A stretch of 64,000 nt of DNA from Flavobacterium litorale. GTDB taxonomy: Bacteria; Bacteroidota; Bacteroidia; Flavobacteriales; Flavobacteriaceae. Below, in pieces: positions 18,562 to 27,625 of the stretch. Made by a program: the position numbers and the translations under genes. Numbering within the stretch: the stretch's first letter is position 1; every line of letters starts with the position of its first letter. A model generated the notes under the pieces. It saw nothing but the letters and a program-made list of their open reading frames with translations. It did no database searches and had not been told where the DNA came from. The stretch covers positions 62,001 through 126,000 of the forward strand of contig NZ_CP080429.1 in NCBI RefSeq assembly GCF_019613795.1, in the 5' to 3' direction.

Positions 18562-19518
18562 TTAATGTGCTCCAACTGCAGCCAAATAACGCTCGGCATC
18601 TAACGCCGCCATACAACCTGAACCTGCTGCTGTAATGGCTTGTCGGTAATCTTTATCTTGCACATCACCACAAGCAAAAACACCTGGCATATTGGTTTTA
18701 GTTGTTTTGGGGTCGGTAAACAAATAACCTGTTTCATCCATATTCAACTGTCCTTTAAAAATATCAGTGTTTGGCTTGTGCCCAATTGCTATAAATAATC
18801 CTGTAATAGCAATCTCTGTTTTTTCATTCGTCTGATTGTTTACAATTCTAAGTCCCTCTACAACTTGGTCACCAATAACCTCATCTACCTCACTATTAAA
18901 AAGCACTTTAAGGTTTGGTGTATTGGTTACACGATGTTGCATTGCTTTAGAGGCTCTCATATAATCCTTACGTACTAGCATGGTAACACTTTTACAAATG
19001 TTGGCTAAATACGTTGCCTCTTCGGCGGCAGTATCCCCTGCCCCAACTATGGCAACATCTTGCCCTTTGTAAAAGAAACCATCACAAACCGCACATGCTG
19101 ATACACCACCACCTCTAAGGCGTTGCTCACTAGGTAAACCAAGATATTTAGCTGTTGCTCCTGTTGCAATAATTACCGTTTGGGCATGAACTTCTTTGTT
19201 GTTATCTATAGTTACCTTATGCCATCCGCCCTCTTCTTTACTAAAGTCAACACCTGTAGCCATACCTATGCGTACTTCGGTACCAAAACGCTCTGCTTGC
19301 TTTTGCAGCTGCATCATCATGGTTGGTCCGTCAATACCTTCGGGGTATCCAGGAAAGTTATCTACTTCTGTTGTAGTGGTAAGTTGCCCACCAGGCTCCA
19401 TACCAGTATACATTATAGGGTGCATATCAGCTCTTGCTGCGTATATTGCTGCAGTATACCCTGCAGGACCAGAACCTATAATAAGGCATTTAATTTTTTC
19501 TATAGTTGTTTCCGACAT
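18562..19518 (-). CDS. trxB: Thioredoxin-disulfide reductase
   Basis: 318 residues. FAD-binding GSGPAG (15-20), the redox-active CAVC (Cys142, Cys145), the NADPH-binding GAGDTAAEEA and the C-terminal FAD motif GVFACGDVQDKDYRQ are all present. The enzyme uses NADPH to reduce thioredoxin in the cytoplasm. Length is standard. It is a single-gene unit between a shared terminator and the tRNA-Pro region. Confidence 0.96.
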   Translation of the reverse strand: MSETTIEKIKCLIIGSGPAGYTAAIYAARADMHPIMYTGMEPGGQLTTTTEVDNFPGYPEGIDGPTMMMQLQKQAERFGTEVRIGMATGVDFSKEEGGWHKVTIDNNKEVHAQTVIIATGATAKYLGLPSEQRLRGGGVSACAVCDGFFYKGQDVAIVGAGDTAAEEATYLANICKSVTMLVRKDYMRASKAMQHRVTNTPNLKVLFNSEVDEVIGDQVVEGLRIVNNQTNEKTEIAITGLFIAIGHKPNTDIFKGQLNMDETGYLFTDPKTTKTNMPGVFACGDVQDKDYRQAITAAGSGCMAALDAERYLAAVGAH

Positions 19519-19626
19519 AATATAGTATTACTAATGTTTGTAATACACAAATGTAAGTTTTTAATTAAAAAACACCTACCCAAAAGCATCAGTTTTAGCT
19601 ATACTTAAATAAAGTAACTTTATTAC

Positions 19627-19656
19627 TTTGGTAAATAAATTATAATAGTATATTTG
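19627..19656 (+). promoter_or_regulatory. Promoter of tRNA-Pro
   Basis: TTTG (19627-19630), 18-base spacer, TATATTTG (19649-19656). This is an excellent match to the Bacteroidetes -33/-7 promoter, ending 35 bases before the mature tRNA. Confidence 0.75.
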
Positions 19657-19691
19657 CATCCCCTTACTACAATAATATGTATTGTAACATT

Positions 19692-19766
19692 CGGGGTGTA
19701 GCGTAGCCCGGTTATCGCGCCTGCTTTGGGAGCAGGAGGTCGCAGGTTCGAATCCTGCCACCCCGA
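19692..19766 (+). tRNA. tRNA-Pro (TGG)
   Basis: Acceptor arms CGGGGTG and CACCCCG pair over 7 bp, with discriminator A at 19766. The D-loop AGCCCGGTTA, anticodon stem CCTGC/GCAGG with loop TTTGGGA (anticodon TGG at 19727-19729), and T-arm GCAGG-TTCGAAT-CCTGC are complete. CCA is not encoded. The last 12 bases of the gene plus the next C are repeated at 33725-33737, which makes this the likely integration site of the island that follows. Confidence 0.96.
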
Positions 19767-19767
19767 C
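19755..19767 (+). repeat. Proximal att repeat (tRNA-Pro 3' end)
   Basis: CTGCCACCCCGAC, identical to 33725-33737. It covers the 3' half of the T stem, the acceptor strand and one base beyond, the usual target of tyrosine recombinases. Confidence 0.75.
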
Positions 19768-19810
19768 AAACTATGGTTTTGTAGGTACACAACAAAATCA
19801 TAATACGTTA

Positions 19811-19843
19811 AAAACCAGAAGATTAATATTTTCTGGTTTTTTT
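19811..19843 (+). terminator. Terminator after tRNA-Pro
   Basis: AAAACCAGAA and TTCTGGTTTT pair around a 10-nt loop, followed by T. It now ends the tRNA transcript. If the island interpretation is right, it was brought in by the island. Confidence 0.8.
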
Positions 19844-19889
19844 ATATCCAATTGAAATCAAGGGTAACGATGTCCTATTTTTGTTATGG

Positions 19890-20183
19890 CACTTTCGTAG
19901 TGATTGGTCTTTGTTCTTTTTGATGAGCTGTTCTGCCGTTATCAAGGCATTCGCCTCTTCTTTAGGAGTAAACATAACAGGTGGAATTTAGCCGTCCATA
20001 ATGGAATAACCCTTTCCTTCTTCGGTTGCGATTGGAATACCCGATTTTCAAGTGTCCGAATGTTCCGATACCCACGTTATGTTTTTCGGCAATATCTATT
20101 GCCGTCACAATCCGTTCTGATTGCAATTGGGTCAGTATTGCTGTCAATCTTGCAAGTCTTGGTTGTTCTTTTCCACGTCTCAA
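19890..20183 (-). pseudogene. Broken YafY-type WYL regulator
   Basis: The frame starting at 20183 reads QPRLARLTAILTQLQSERIV and IAEKHNVGI, the HTH of WYL regulators. Similarity then moves to other frames: IRTLE, then SGIPIATEEGKGYSIMDG, a stop at 19988-19990, then IPPVMFTPKEEANALITAEQ. At least two frameshifts, a nonsense codon and loss of the whole WYL domain show it is dead. It lies at the tRNA end of the island. Confidence 0.8.
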
Positions 20184-20238
20184 TGAAAAGTTCCAAGTTT
20201 TCGGGTGCTACTTTCCAACTATACATAATTCGTATCAT
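20161..20238 (-). pseudogene. N-terminal fragment of an ABM-domain monooxygenase-like gene
   Basis: From an ATG at 20238 the frame reads MIRIMYSWKVAPENLELF then IETWKRTT. This resembles the start of antibiotic-biosynthesis-monooxygenase (ABM) domain proteins. After about 26 codons the similarity ends where the WYL-regulator frame begins, so two unrelated gene pieces are joined. Confidence 0.55.
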
Positions 20239-20393
20239 TTTTATTGTTTAGGCTTTTTAGCATAATATATAATAAGTTTGAACATACTATTTTGAAATAT
20301 TTACCCCAAATACAGGTACAAATGAAAATTGTTTTGTGCATTCGGGGTTGATACTGCCACCTGACTTTTTACTTTTAAGGAGAGGCTTTAGCT

Positions 20394-21128
20394 TTACTCT
20401 TCCCCATGGTACATATCGTGAAAGGTTTGTGCCAGATTGGAAGGCGCTTCCCTCCAAGAATTGTACATACCTTTTCCCATGTCATCGGGAATAATATCCA
20501 ATACTCCGTTTTCCACCTCACTTAAAATAATCTCAGCAATTCCGTCTGGAGCCGGCATTTCCCATTCACTGCCTTTGTTCATGTCGGTATCAATGGCACC
20601 AGGGCTGACCGAATGTACCGTTATCCCTTTTTTTGCCAATTCTATTCTAACTGCTTGCGTTGCCGAAAACAGGGCAGCTTTTGAGGCTGCATACCCTGCA
20701 ATGAACGGAAGCGGCGAATAGGCTGCAATCGAGACGATGTTTACCATACGTGCAGGCGTATTTTTTTCCAGTATGGGGGCAAACGCACGCATCATATTTA
20801 TGGTGGCAAAATAATTAACCTCCATATCTTTTTGTTTACCTTCCATATCGCCCTCCAAAACGGTGCCAGGGTTCAATACACCTGCATTGTTGATGAGTAC
20901 CTGCGTGTCCGAAGCTTTTGCTGCAATGTACTCAATTTGATTGTTGTCTGTAATGTCGAACTCAAGGGGCACGACCCTGTCATCTCCAAAATCGGGTAAA
21001 TTTTTTATACCCCTACTTGTGGCATAAATTTTACCCGCTCCTTTGGCAAGAGCTGCTTTTACCAATGATTTTCCGATGCCTCTATTGGCCCCTGTGATAA
21101 GGATGGTTTTATTCTGTAATTTTTCCAT
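20394..21128 (-). CDS. SDR family oxidoreductase
   Basis: 244 residues. The classical SDR motifs are TGANRGIG (cofactor loop), NNAG, the catalytic Ser in VSIAAYS and YAASK (Tyr-x-x-x-Lys), then VSPGAIDTDM. It is a soluble NAD(P)-dependent dehydrogenase with unknown substrate. It looks intact despite the decayed regulator next to it. Inside the tRNA-Pro island, 95 bases after the VOC gene. Confidence 0.9.
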   Translation of the reverse strand: MEKLQNKTILITGANRGIGKSLVKAALAKGAGKIYATSRGIKNLPDFGDDRVVPLEFDITDNNQIEYIAAKASDTQVLINNAGVLNPGTVLEGDMEGKQKDMEVNYFATINMMRAFAPILEKNTPARMVNIVSIAAYSPLPFIAGYAASKAALFSATQAVRIELAKKGITVHSVSPGAIDTDMNKGSEWEMPAPDGIAEIILSEVENGVLDIIPDDMGKGMYNSWREAPSNLAQTFHDMYHGEE

Positions 21129-21223
21129 GGTTTGTTCATTTAAAATTTAGGATAAAATTACGTTGTGGCAGATGCGCCTAAAACCCGAATCTTGCGGTAT
21201 TGCAAATGCTATATGTCAATTCT

Positions 21224-21565
21224 TCATTTATCCGACCAAATGGCCAATTTGTTTCCATTGGGGTCAATAAATTCAAATCTTCTACCTCCAGGGAAAGAAA
21301 ATATATCCACTGCAATTTTCCCTCCATTTTTCTTTACATTTTCTATGGCAATGGATAGGTCTTTATGGTAGAGAACGACTAAGGTACCTCCAGTGGTCAC
21401 TTTATTTGTTTTGGTAAATCCTCCAGAAATTCCTGCTCCATGAAAATCGCAATAGGTATCGCCATAATCTGTAAATGTCCAGCCAAAGGCGTTACCATAG
21501 AATTTTTTGATTTCCTTTAAGTCTGTTGCCTGCAATTCGATAAAATTGATTTTGTTATTTTCCAT
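21224..21565 (-). CDS. VOC family (glyoxalase-like) protein
   Basis: 113 residues. INFIELQATDLKEIKKFYGNAFGW is the first beta-alpha-beta module and FPGGRRFEFIDPNGNKLAIW the last, the standard single-domain VOC layout. The usual metal ligands cannot be placed with confidence: FIELQ holds Glu where His is common, and FEFIDPNGN holds the second Glu. Members bind small molecules or act on them. It is probably co-transcribed with the SDR gene. Confidence 0.82.
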   Translation of the reverse strand: MENNKINFIELQATDLKEIKKFYGNAFGWTFTDYGDTYCDFHGAGISGGFTKTNKVTTGGTLVVLYHKDLSIAIENVKKNGGKIAVDIFSFPGGRRFEFIDPNGNKLAIWSDK

Positions 21566-21620
21566 TTTTCTTGTTTTCGATAATTATTCTAATTAAGTAT
21601 TGAATTTAACCGTTTGCCTA

Positions 21621-21745
21621 CTTAAACAATAACTGGTATCCATTTGAAACTTATAGGATGCCATTTCTCACCTACAGAGCCCACTAAATCAAAAGCCTCC
21701 TTTTTTAAGAACACTTGATTATTCTTAGTAAATACAGACAAGGTC
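21621..21745 (-). other. Possible gene remnant in the VOC-DUF4249 gap
   Basis: A 41-codon open stretch reads TLSVFTKNNQVFLKKEAF and then GEKWHPISFKWIPVIV before a stop. It has no start codon. It looks more protein-like than its surroundings but the family is not recognised. The rest of the 21566-21816 gap shows nothing. Confidence 0.25.
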
Positions 21746-21816
21746 TTAAGGCCTTATTGCTTCTCTTTATAATAACTACTCATCATTCTTACAATTACAA
21801 ATGTTAGTACTTAATC

Positions 21817-22656
21817 CTAAAAGTTCTTAATGAATTGAGTAGTACTTTGTACACTAAAAAAACCAAGAGCTCTAGTATTGTTGGTTGTGTTCATTATGTT
21901 GCCAGTTAAATTTGCAGGTGGTGGCATGAATAATTGACCTGGATCATCTTCACCTCCAGAATTTACAATTTGATTTTCAAACTGTTCAAATTGATTTAAA
22001 TAGAACTGATAAGAATTAAAATTCAGGTTTGAAATGCTCACACGTACTTCCTGTGGATCATTAACAAGAGATTCTGTTGAATCAAAAGTCGCATTATCAT
22101 TTCCATTAAAAAGGACGTCATTCGTAAGTTCATTTATTTTAAGGTCAAAAATACCATTGTTAAAAAACAGAAAGTTGATTAAATAGAAATTGTTATCATC
22201 TATAGGGTCTGAAAAAATCACTCGGTTGAGCTCATTTGTTATTTCAATGTCGTTTATTATTATTGCAGGCTTCAAGATTTCTTCATCTGAAACAAATGTG
22301 GTTCCATCTACCAGTATTATTTCTATCCAGTATGTACTACCCTCAATAGATGTTATCATTTCAGAACTTTCGTATGTACCATTATTTACATTAAAAGAGT
22401 TGGTAATTAACTCTTCATTTCCACTAGAGTCTTTTGTAAATAGGGAAATCTGGGCATCATTTATTGGATTTAAATCTTGTTCATCAACAGGGACGGTCTG
22501 TTGAATTTTTATGGTAACATATTCCGTTCCGCCTGTAAGAAAGCCCGAAATAAATACTTGCGGCTCAAAATTAGAAGCATTGGGTATTTCACTAACACAA
22601 TTTGTGAACATTACTATAATTGAGAAGTATATTGCTAGTTTATAAATTGATTTCAT
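21817..22656 (-). CDS. DUF4249 lipoprotein
   Basis: 279 residues. The signal peptide ends in the lipobox MFTNC, so it is a lipoprotein. The body is beta-rich with PQVFISGFLTGGTEYVTIKI and VDEQDLNPINDAQISLF, typical of DUF4249. Such genes lie beside TonB-dependent receptors in Bacteroidetes and the products are thought to be surface partners of the receptor. It starts 5 bases after the receptor gene, so the two are one operon. Confidence 0.85.
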   Translation of the reverse strand: MKSIYKLAIYFSIIVMFTNCVSEIPNASNFEPQVFISGFLTGGTEYVTIKIQQTVPVDEQDLNPINDAQISLFTKDSSGNEELITNSFNVNNGTYESSEMITSIEGSTYWIEIILVDGTTFVSDEEILKPAIIINDIEITNELNRVIFSDPIDDNNFYLINFLFFNNGIFDLKINELTNDVLFNGNDNATFDSTESLVNDPQEVRVSISNLNFNSYQFYLNQFEQFENQIVNSGGEDDPGQLFMPPPANLTGNIMNTTNNTRALGFFSVQSTTQFIKNF

Positions 22657-22661
22657 AAGAA

Positions 22662-25388
22662 TTAAAATTTGAAGTTATAGGCGATGAATGGTATTGGGGC
22701 TCCCAATACAGAAAACTTAAAGGTCTTTAGCTCGTTGTTTTGAAAGGTAGAAAACACGGAAAAGGCATTAGGACTGCCATATACGTTGTAGAGTCCAAAG
22801 TTCCAACTACTTTGCCATTTTGTATTTGGATTTCCGGTTGGTTTATAGGTAAAAGAAATATCCATCCTGTGGGTATCTGGGATTCGAAATGCATTTCTAT
22901 CAGAATATGTCAAATAAGGATTGCCGTCAAAAGTTAATCTACCCGTTGGCACCGTACTAGGTCTTCCTGTTTGATACGTAAAGAAAATACCTATATCCCA
23001 TCTTTTACCTAAATTATAATTTGCGGTAATATTCAATAAATGGGGTCTATCATAATTGGAAGGGTAATACGCCCCATTGTTTATATTTTCTGCATTGAAT
23101 TTACTTGTCGTTTTTCGTTTGGATACGGAATAGGTATAATTAAAATTTCCAGTAAGTTTACCTCTGTTTTTATAAATTCCAAGCTCCAAACCATACGCAT
23201 ATCCTTCGGCTGGCAGCAATTGCGTTTCAATATTTTTATTTATGAATAAATCGGCCCCATTTTTATACTCCACAAAATTTTTGAATGTTTTATAATATCC
23301 ATCAACTGTTACGTTATACCTTTTATTTGGGGTGTCATAAGCATACCCTCCTGATATCTGATTTACCTCAAGGGGCTTTATATGCGTACCTGAAGGTTTC
23401 CAAATATCAAAAGGTAATGCAGCCGCAGTATTCGATATTAAATGGATATATTGAAATGTTCTATTATATCCCAGTTTTAAAGCTTTTCTGTCATTTAGAC
23501 CATACTTTAGCGAAAGGCGGGGCTCAAAGCCCGAATAGCTTTTAATAATTTCACCTTTCTTGTATTTTTTAATATCGGTAATTGTATTTATAGTTAAAGG
23601 AAAGTCTGGATTATAAAGCGTTACAGTGTTCGGACCAATATTTCCGAACCAAGAGTAACGAAGCCCAAAATTTAAAGAAAGTTTATCCCAAGTCTTTTCT
23701 ATTTCATAATAAGGTGCGATTTCCAAACCTTTATCAATATTGAACTTCTTGGGGCTTAATCCTGCTTCGCTACTTGAAAGTTTTGCTGGATTAAATTTAT
23801 AAAGTGTCCCATTTATTCCAAATCTCATTTTAGTATTTGGATTTGTATAGTAGGTAAAATCGGGTTTTACTATCCAATTTTCTACTCCAGAATTCCATTT
23901 AAACGTACCAGCACCGTTTATAAATCCCCCACTATCATTTTGGGATACTAAAGAATATGCATAGCTACTGTAAATTCCTGATAAGTTCATAAAAAGTTTA
24001 TCCGAGAAAAGATGATTCCAACGCAGGGTAGCTGTGGCATTTTTCCAACGGAAATCTATCGAAGCATCAGGTTCATTAGGCTCATTAGGCTCACTGGCAC
24101 TAGCGGTGTCATCCAACTTCATAACATCTGCTCCAAAATATCCCGAAGCAAATAATTTGTTATTCTCGTTAATATTCCATGATAGTTTGGTGTTCAAATC
24201 ATAAAAAAACACTTTACTGTTTTCAATGTCGCCTCCTATTAACGGGAAAAACAAATCGAAATATGATCTACGACCAGACACCAAAAAGTTCAATTTTTCT
24301 TTTACTATTGGTCCTTCTAGGGTTACCCTTGAGAATAGTGTCCCTAGCCCCCCCTCTCCTTTAAATACTTTGGAATTACCTTCTTTTTGACGGATGTCCA
24401 ATACCGAAGATGCTCGACCGCCATATCTTGCTGGTATTCCCCCCTTATATAGTGTTATGTCTTTGATTGCATCAGCATTTACTACGGAAAAGAGTCCCCA
24501 TAAATGTGATGACACGTATAATGGTGCTTCATCAAGCAAGGTAAGATTTTGGTCAATATTACCACCTCTAACATTAAAACCCGAAGTACCTTCTCCTACA
24601 GAAGTTACACCCGGTTGTGTTAATATTGCCCTGTTTATATCAGGCTCTCCAAAAAAAGCGGGCAACTGCTTGATATCAGCCACTTTTAAATTGTTTACAC
24701 CAGATAAGATATTACGCACCTGACTTTTGTTTTTCGTATCTGAGATAACCACTACTTCATCAAGCACGTTTGACGAAGGCTGTAATTCAAAATTTAGTTT
24801 GATGTCATCGTTTAACTCTAGAATATTATTTATAGAAGTATATCCTAGATAGGAAATTTGCAGTGTATAATTACCTTGAGGTAGGGTCAAAGAGTAAAAC
24901 CCATATTCGTTAGTGGTAGTCCCTTTGTTTTCACCAACCACAATTATATTCGCTCCGAGGAGCGTCTCGCCAGTTGCAGCATCCTTAATAGTACCACTTA
25001 TGGTGTAACTTTTATTTTGGGATTTTCGGTTGGAAAGTATAACAAGATTTTTTCGAAGTTTGTAATGTATCTCTGTATTATTAAACAATAAATCTAAGGT
25101 AGAGGTAATATCCTTCTCAAGAACATCAATACTAAATTTTAGGTTGCCATCTATTTCATCATTATTATACACAAAGTTGAACTTAGTTTGAGATTCTATC
25201 TGGCTCAGGATTGCTTGTAGTGAACTATTTTCCACTTTTAAACTAACCTTATTTTGAGAAAAACTGGTAAATGCCATTAATTGAAAACAACATACCAGAT
25301 ATATAGTGAATGATAATTTCATTAAAAAAATTCTTCTTTTTGAAACGCGTTTCTGTTTTAATGAAACAACGATTTGTTTTATTTTCAT
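22662..25388 (-). CDS. TonB-dependent receptor with STN domain
   Basis: 908 residues. A long basic signal peptide (cleavage near FTSFSQ, about residue 46) precedes an STN signalling domain (47-118), a CarboxypepD_reg-like beta-sandwich (about 128-210; SGTIKDAATGETLLGANI), a plug (about 225-340; RAILTQPGVTSVGEG and NVRGGNIDQNLTLLDEAPLY) and a 22-strand barrel ending in Phe. It imports a ligand across the outer membrane. The STN domain signals to the FecR protein encoded upstream. An unusual acidic Asn-Glu-Pro triplet repeat lies in a barrel loop near base 24075. No substrate can be assigned. Confidence 0.94.
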   Translation of the reverse strand: MKIKQIVVSLKQKRVSKRRIFLMKLSFTIYLVCCFQLMAFTSFSQNKVSLKVENSSLQAILSQIESQTKFNFVYNNDEIDGNLKFSIDVLEKDITSTLDLLFNNTEIHYKLRKNLVILSNRKSQNKSYTISGTIKDAATGETLLGANIIVVGENKGTTTNEYGFYSLTLPQGNYTLQISYLGYTSINNILELNDDIKLNFELQPSSNVLDEVVVISDTKNKSQVRNILSGVNNLKVADIKQLPAFFGEPDINRAILTQPGVTSVGEGTSGFNVRGGNIDQNLTLLDEAPLYVSSHLWGLFSVVNADAIKDITLYKGGIPARYGGRASSVLDIRQKEGNSKVFKGEGGLGTLFSRVTLEGPIVKEKLNFLVSGRRSYFDLFFPLIGGDIENSKVFFYDLNTKLSWNINENNKLFASGYFGADVMKLDDTASASEPNEPNEPDASIDFRWKNATATLRWNHLFSDKLFMNLSGIYSSYAYSLVSQNDSGGFINGAGTFKWNSGVENWIVKPDFTYYTNPNTKMRFGINGTLYKFNPAKLSSSEAGLSPKKFNIDKGLEIAPYYEIEKTWDKLSLNFGLRYSWFGNIGPNTVTLYNPDFPLTINTITDIKKYKKGEIIKSYSGFEPRLSLKYGLNDRKALKLGYNRTFQYIHLISNTAAALPFDIWKPSGTHIKPLEVNQISGGYAYDTPNKRYNVTVDGYYKTFKNFVEYKNGADLFINKNIETQLLPAEGYAYGLELGIYKNRGKLTGNFNYTYSVSKRKTTSKFNAENINNGAYYPSNYDRPHLLNITANYNLGKRWDIGIFFTYQTGRPSTVPTGRLTFDGNPYLTYSDRNAFRIPDTHRMDISFTYKPTGNPNTKWQSSWNFGLYNVYGSPNAFSVFSTFQNNELKTFKFSVLGAPIPFIAYNFKF

Positions 25389-25475
25389 AAATTTGAATAT
25401 TGTTAATTAATACTAATCTTCGAAGATTTATTTTTTGACAGTTATAGTGGGAAAGCTCCAATTTTCCCACTTTTT

Positions 25476-26447
25476 TTATTTAATCATCCACTCATTTGTT
25501 TCTTGATTTAGGTTGTATTCAAAATTCTTGGAAGTATTAAGAACTTCTAAAATTTCTTCCATGGGGGTCGATTTATCAAAAACAGCAGTAAACCTAGATT
25601 CGGCAATTGCTTCATTTTCAAAAACTAATTTTATATTCAATTGATTGTCCAAATCATCAGCAATGTCTTTAAACGGCATATTTTCAAATCGAATTTTACC
25701 GGCTCTCCAAGCCAAAACAGTTTTCTTGTTTTGAATTGTGGTCTTTATTGGTATTCCATCTGCCTTAATAATTCTAATATTGTCATTTGGGAGCATGATA
25801 ATTTTCTCTTCAAAATAATCTGCTGATGATACTTCAACTTTTCCTGTTAAAAGTGTGGTTTCTAAATATGAATTTTCTGGATAGGCCTTGACATTAAAAC
25901 TTGTGCCCAGAGCTTTTACGATAACTTTATCAGGTGTTTCTACAGTAAAAGGATTGGCTTTATCTTTTGCTACCTCAAAGAAGGCTTCACCATCTAATTG
26001 GATTGTTCTGGGAGCATCTTCTTCATAGGAAATTTTACTACGGGCATTTAACCAAACTGTAGAACCATCCAAAAGAGCAACTTGCCTTTCTTCTCCATAA
26101 CCCGTTTCTACTGTAATTATATTTCTTGAAAAGTTTTGGTAGATAATACCGATAATAGAGATAAACAACATAACTACAGCAGCATACTTTAAGTACTTTT
26201 GTATGCTCAGGCTTTTTATATTGGTAGGTGCAACTACTTCGAAAAATTTGGTTTTCTCTTCTTCTATACTAATAGTATCATCAAATGGGTTTCTACCTGT
26301 AATCTTATAAAGTTTTACTATTGAATTGAACAACTCTTCATCAAAATCATTTGAAGTTTTCCAGTTCTCGACTTTTGCTCGCGTAGCCTTATCCGCACGT
26401 TGCGAAACATAGACCCAAATCTCAGTTTCGCCAACTATATCTTTCAT
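25476..26447 (-). CDS. FecR-family anti-sigma factor
   Basis: 323 residues from the ATG of MKDIVGETEIWVYVSQRAD. A TTG 39 bases earlier is a weaker choice. A cytoplasmic N-terminus with the family's W-x(n) pattern, one transmembrane helix (LKYAAVVMLFISIIGIIY), the FecR domain (VALLDGSTVWLNARSKISY, IQLDGEAFFEVAKD, LGTSFNVKAY) and a C-terminal DUF4974 domain follow. It holds the sigma factor inactive until the STN domain of the receptor signals. It lies 54 bases after the sigma gene and 87 before the receptor. Confidence 0.93.
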   Translation of the reverse strand: MKDIVGETEIWVYVSQRADKATRAKVENWKTSNDFDEELFNSIVKLYKITGRNPFDDTISIEEEKTKFFEVVAPTNIKSLSIQKYLKYAAVVMLFISIIGIIYQNFSRNIITVETGYGEERQVALLDGSTVWLNARSKISYEEDAPRTIQLDGEAFFEVAKDKANPFTVETPDKVIVKALGTSFNVKAYPENSYLETTLLTGKVEVSSADYFEEKIIMLPNDNIRIIKADGIPIKTTIQNKKTVLAWRAGKIRFENMPFKDIADDLDNQLNIKLVFENEAIAESRFTAVFDKSTPMEEILEVLNTSKNFEYNLNQETNEWMIK

Positions 26448-26501
26448 AATAAGGTGTTTTACTATAAAACGTTTGTCACTAAGCAATACCCTATTTCTAT
26501 T

Positions 26502-27008
26502 TTACAAATAATCTTTTAATCCTTTTCGAAAAGCATCAAGAGCTTTTGAAATATGGGATTCTACCGTTTTCTTAGAGATTTTTTTTAAGGAAGCTATTTC
26601 GGGGTATGTGAGACCTTTATTTCTTGATAGTTTAAAAATATCAGAAGTTTGGGGCGGTAACGAATTGTAGATTTTATCTATTTCTTTTTCTAACTCCCAC
26701 TTACTATCAATATCAGAAATAAATTCAGTGTTTAACTTGTATAAATTGAGGTGCTTTTCTTGAGTTTGTTTTTTCCGATAATTATCAATTATCTTATTTT
26801 TTAAAACTGTAATTAGATAGGATTCAATAGAACGTTCATCGTCTTTGATGCTATCGATATTATCCCAGAGTTTAATAAATGTTTCTTGGACTAAACCTTC
26901 TGCAATATCCCTATGCCCAACAACTTTAAAGGCATAATTAAATAGCCTTTTGTAATGTTTGTCAAATAATATTGAGAATATTTTTTTCTTGGTTTTTGCG
27001 AATTTCAT
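26502..27008 (-). CDS. ECF RNA polymerase sigma factor
   Basis: 168 residues. Region 2 contains YAFKVVGHRDIAEGLVQETF and KLWDNI; region 4 contains LTYPEIASLKKISKKTVESH and ISKALDAFRKGL, the recognition helix. This is a Bacteroidetes ECF sigma of the FecI-like class. Directly upstream of fecR-like and TonB-receptor genes, it should drive transcription of this island operon when the ligand is bound. Confidence 0.94.
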   Translation of the reverse strand: MKFAKTKKKIFSILFDKHYKRLFNYAFKVVGHRDIAEGLVQETFIKLWDNIDSIKDDERSIESYLITVLKNKIIDNYRKKQTQEKHLNLYKLNTEFISDIDSKWELEKEIDKIYNSLPPQTSDIFKLSRNKGLTYPEIASLKKISKKTVESHISKALDAFRKGLKDYL

Positions 27009-27319
27009 TTACTAATTTTCTACTTCTCTGCAAACAATTAATAAACTAAACCAAGCTTGTATTAATTTCTTTTAAAGAGAATTCTTTTATTCATTTTTCA
27101 GTTGGTAAATCTATAAAATATTCTCGGTCGAAAAGTTAAATAAAGCCTCTTAATTGAAATAATGGTTTTCATTAATTGCAATTAAACCCTTATTTGATAG
27201 GGATTTCAGGTCTTTAAATTATTATTTGAAATTAATTATAAGGTACTATCAAATAACAAACGTCCTATAATAAAGTGCCGAATAACACTTCTAATTGGCA
27301 ATTAATAAAAATTAAACTT
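27009..27319. other. AT-rich gap with an 11-bp inverted repeat
   Basis: No gene is seen. TTATTTGATAG (27190-27200) and CTATCAAATAA (27246-27256) are perfect inverted copies 45 bases apart. They could be an operator pair for the sigma-factor operon or a stem of an old element. The rest is featureless and AT-rich. Confidence 0.5.
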
Positions 27320-27625
27320 ATGAAAAAAATGATTTTAATGTCAACGTTTATCTTCATCTTAATTTTTTGTACAAAAGAAGATAACCTACCCATCAGCTCA
27401 GATGTAATAGGAAAATAGTGTTGGACATCTGGTAAAGGTGGTGCTGGTAACAACACAGATGAAGCTCCTGTTTCCACAGAAAAAACAGTAGTATTGGTAC
27501 TGAATAAAAACAACACCTATTCGATTTTGGAAAATAATTCAGAGATTTCAAAAGGAACGTACGAAATGAAAAGAAAAAATCCATTAGTCAAAAAGAAGTA
27601 TATGCCATTGTTTACGGCATATTAA
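27320..27625 (+). pseudogene. Small lipoprotein gene with internal stop
   Basis: The frame begins MKKMILMSTFIFILIFC with a lipobox-like FC, runs 32 codons to a TAG at 27416-27418, then stays open for 68 more codons (CWTSGKGGAGNN, VVLVLNKNNTYSI, EISKGTYEMKRKN) up to TAA. The second part reads like the beta strands of a lipocalin-like lipoprotein. Either it is a pseudogene with one nonsense change or the base call needs checking. Confidence 0.65.

Noticed and set aside
19962..20183. A 73-codon ORF starting MRRGKEQPRL taken as an intact gene
   Set aside because: Similarity to WYL regulators leaves this frame after about 40 codons and continues in others, so it is part of a pseudogene.
24000..24120. 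Minisatellite in the TonB receptor gene
   Set aside because: Only about three short Asn-Glu-Pro codon triplets; too short to call a repeat array.
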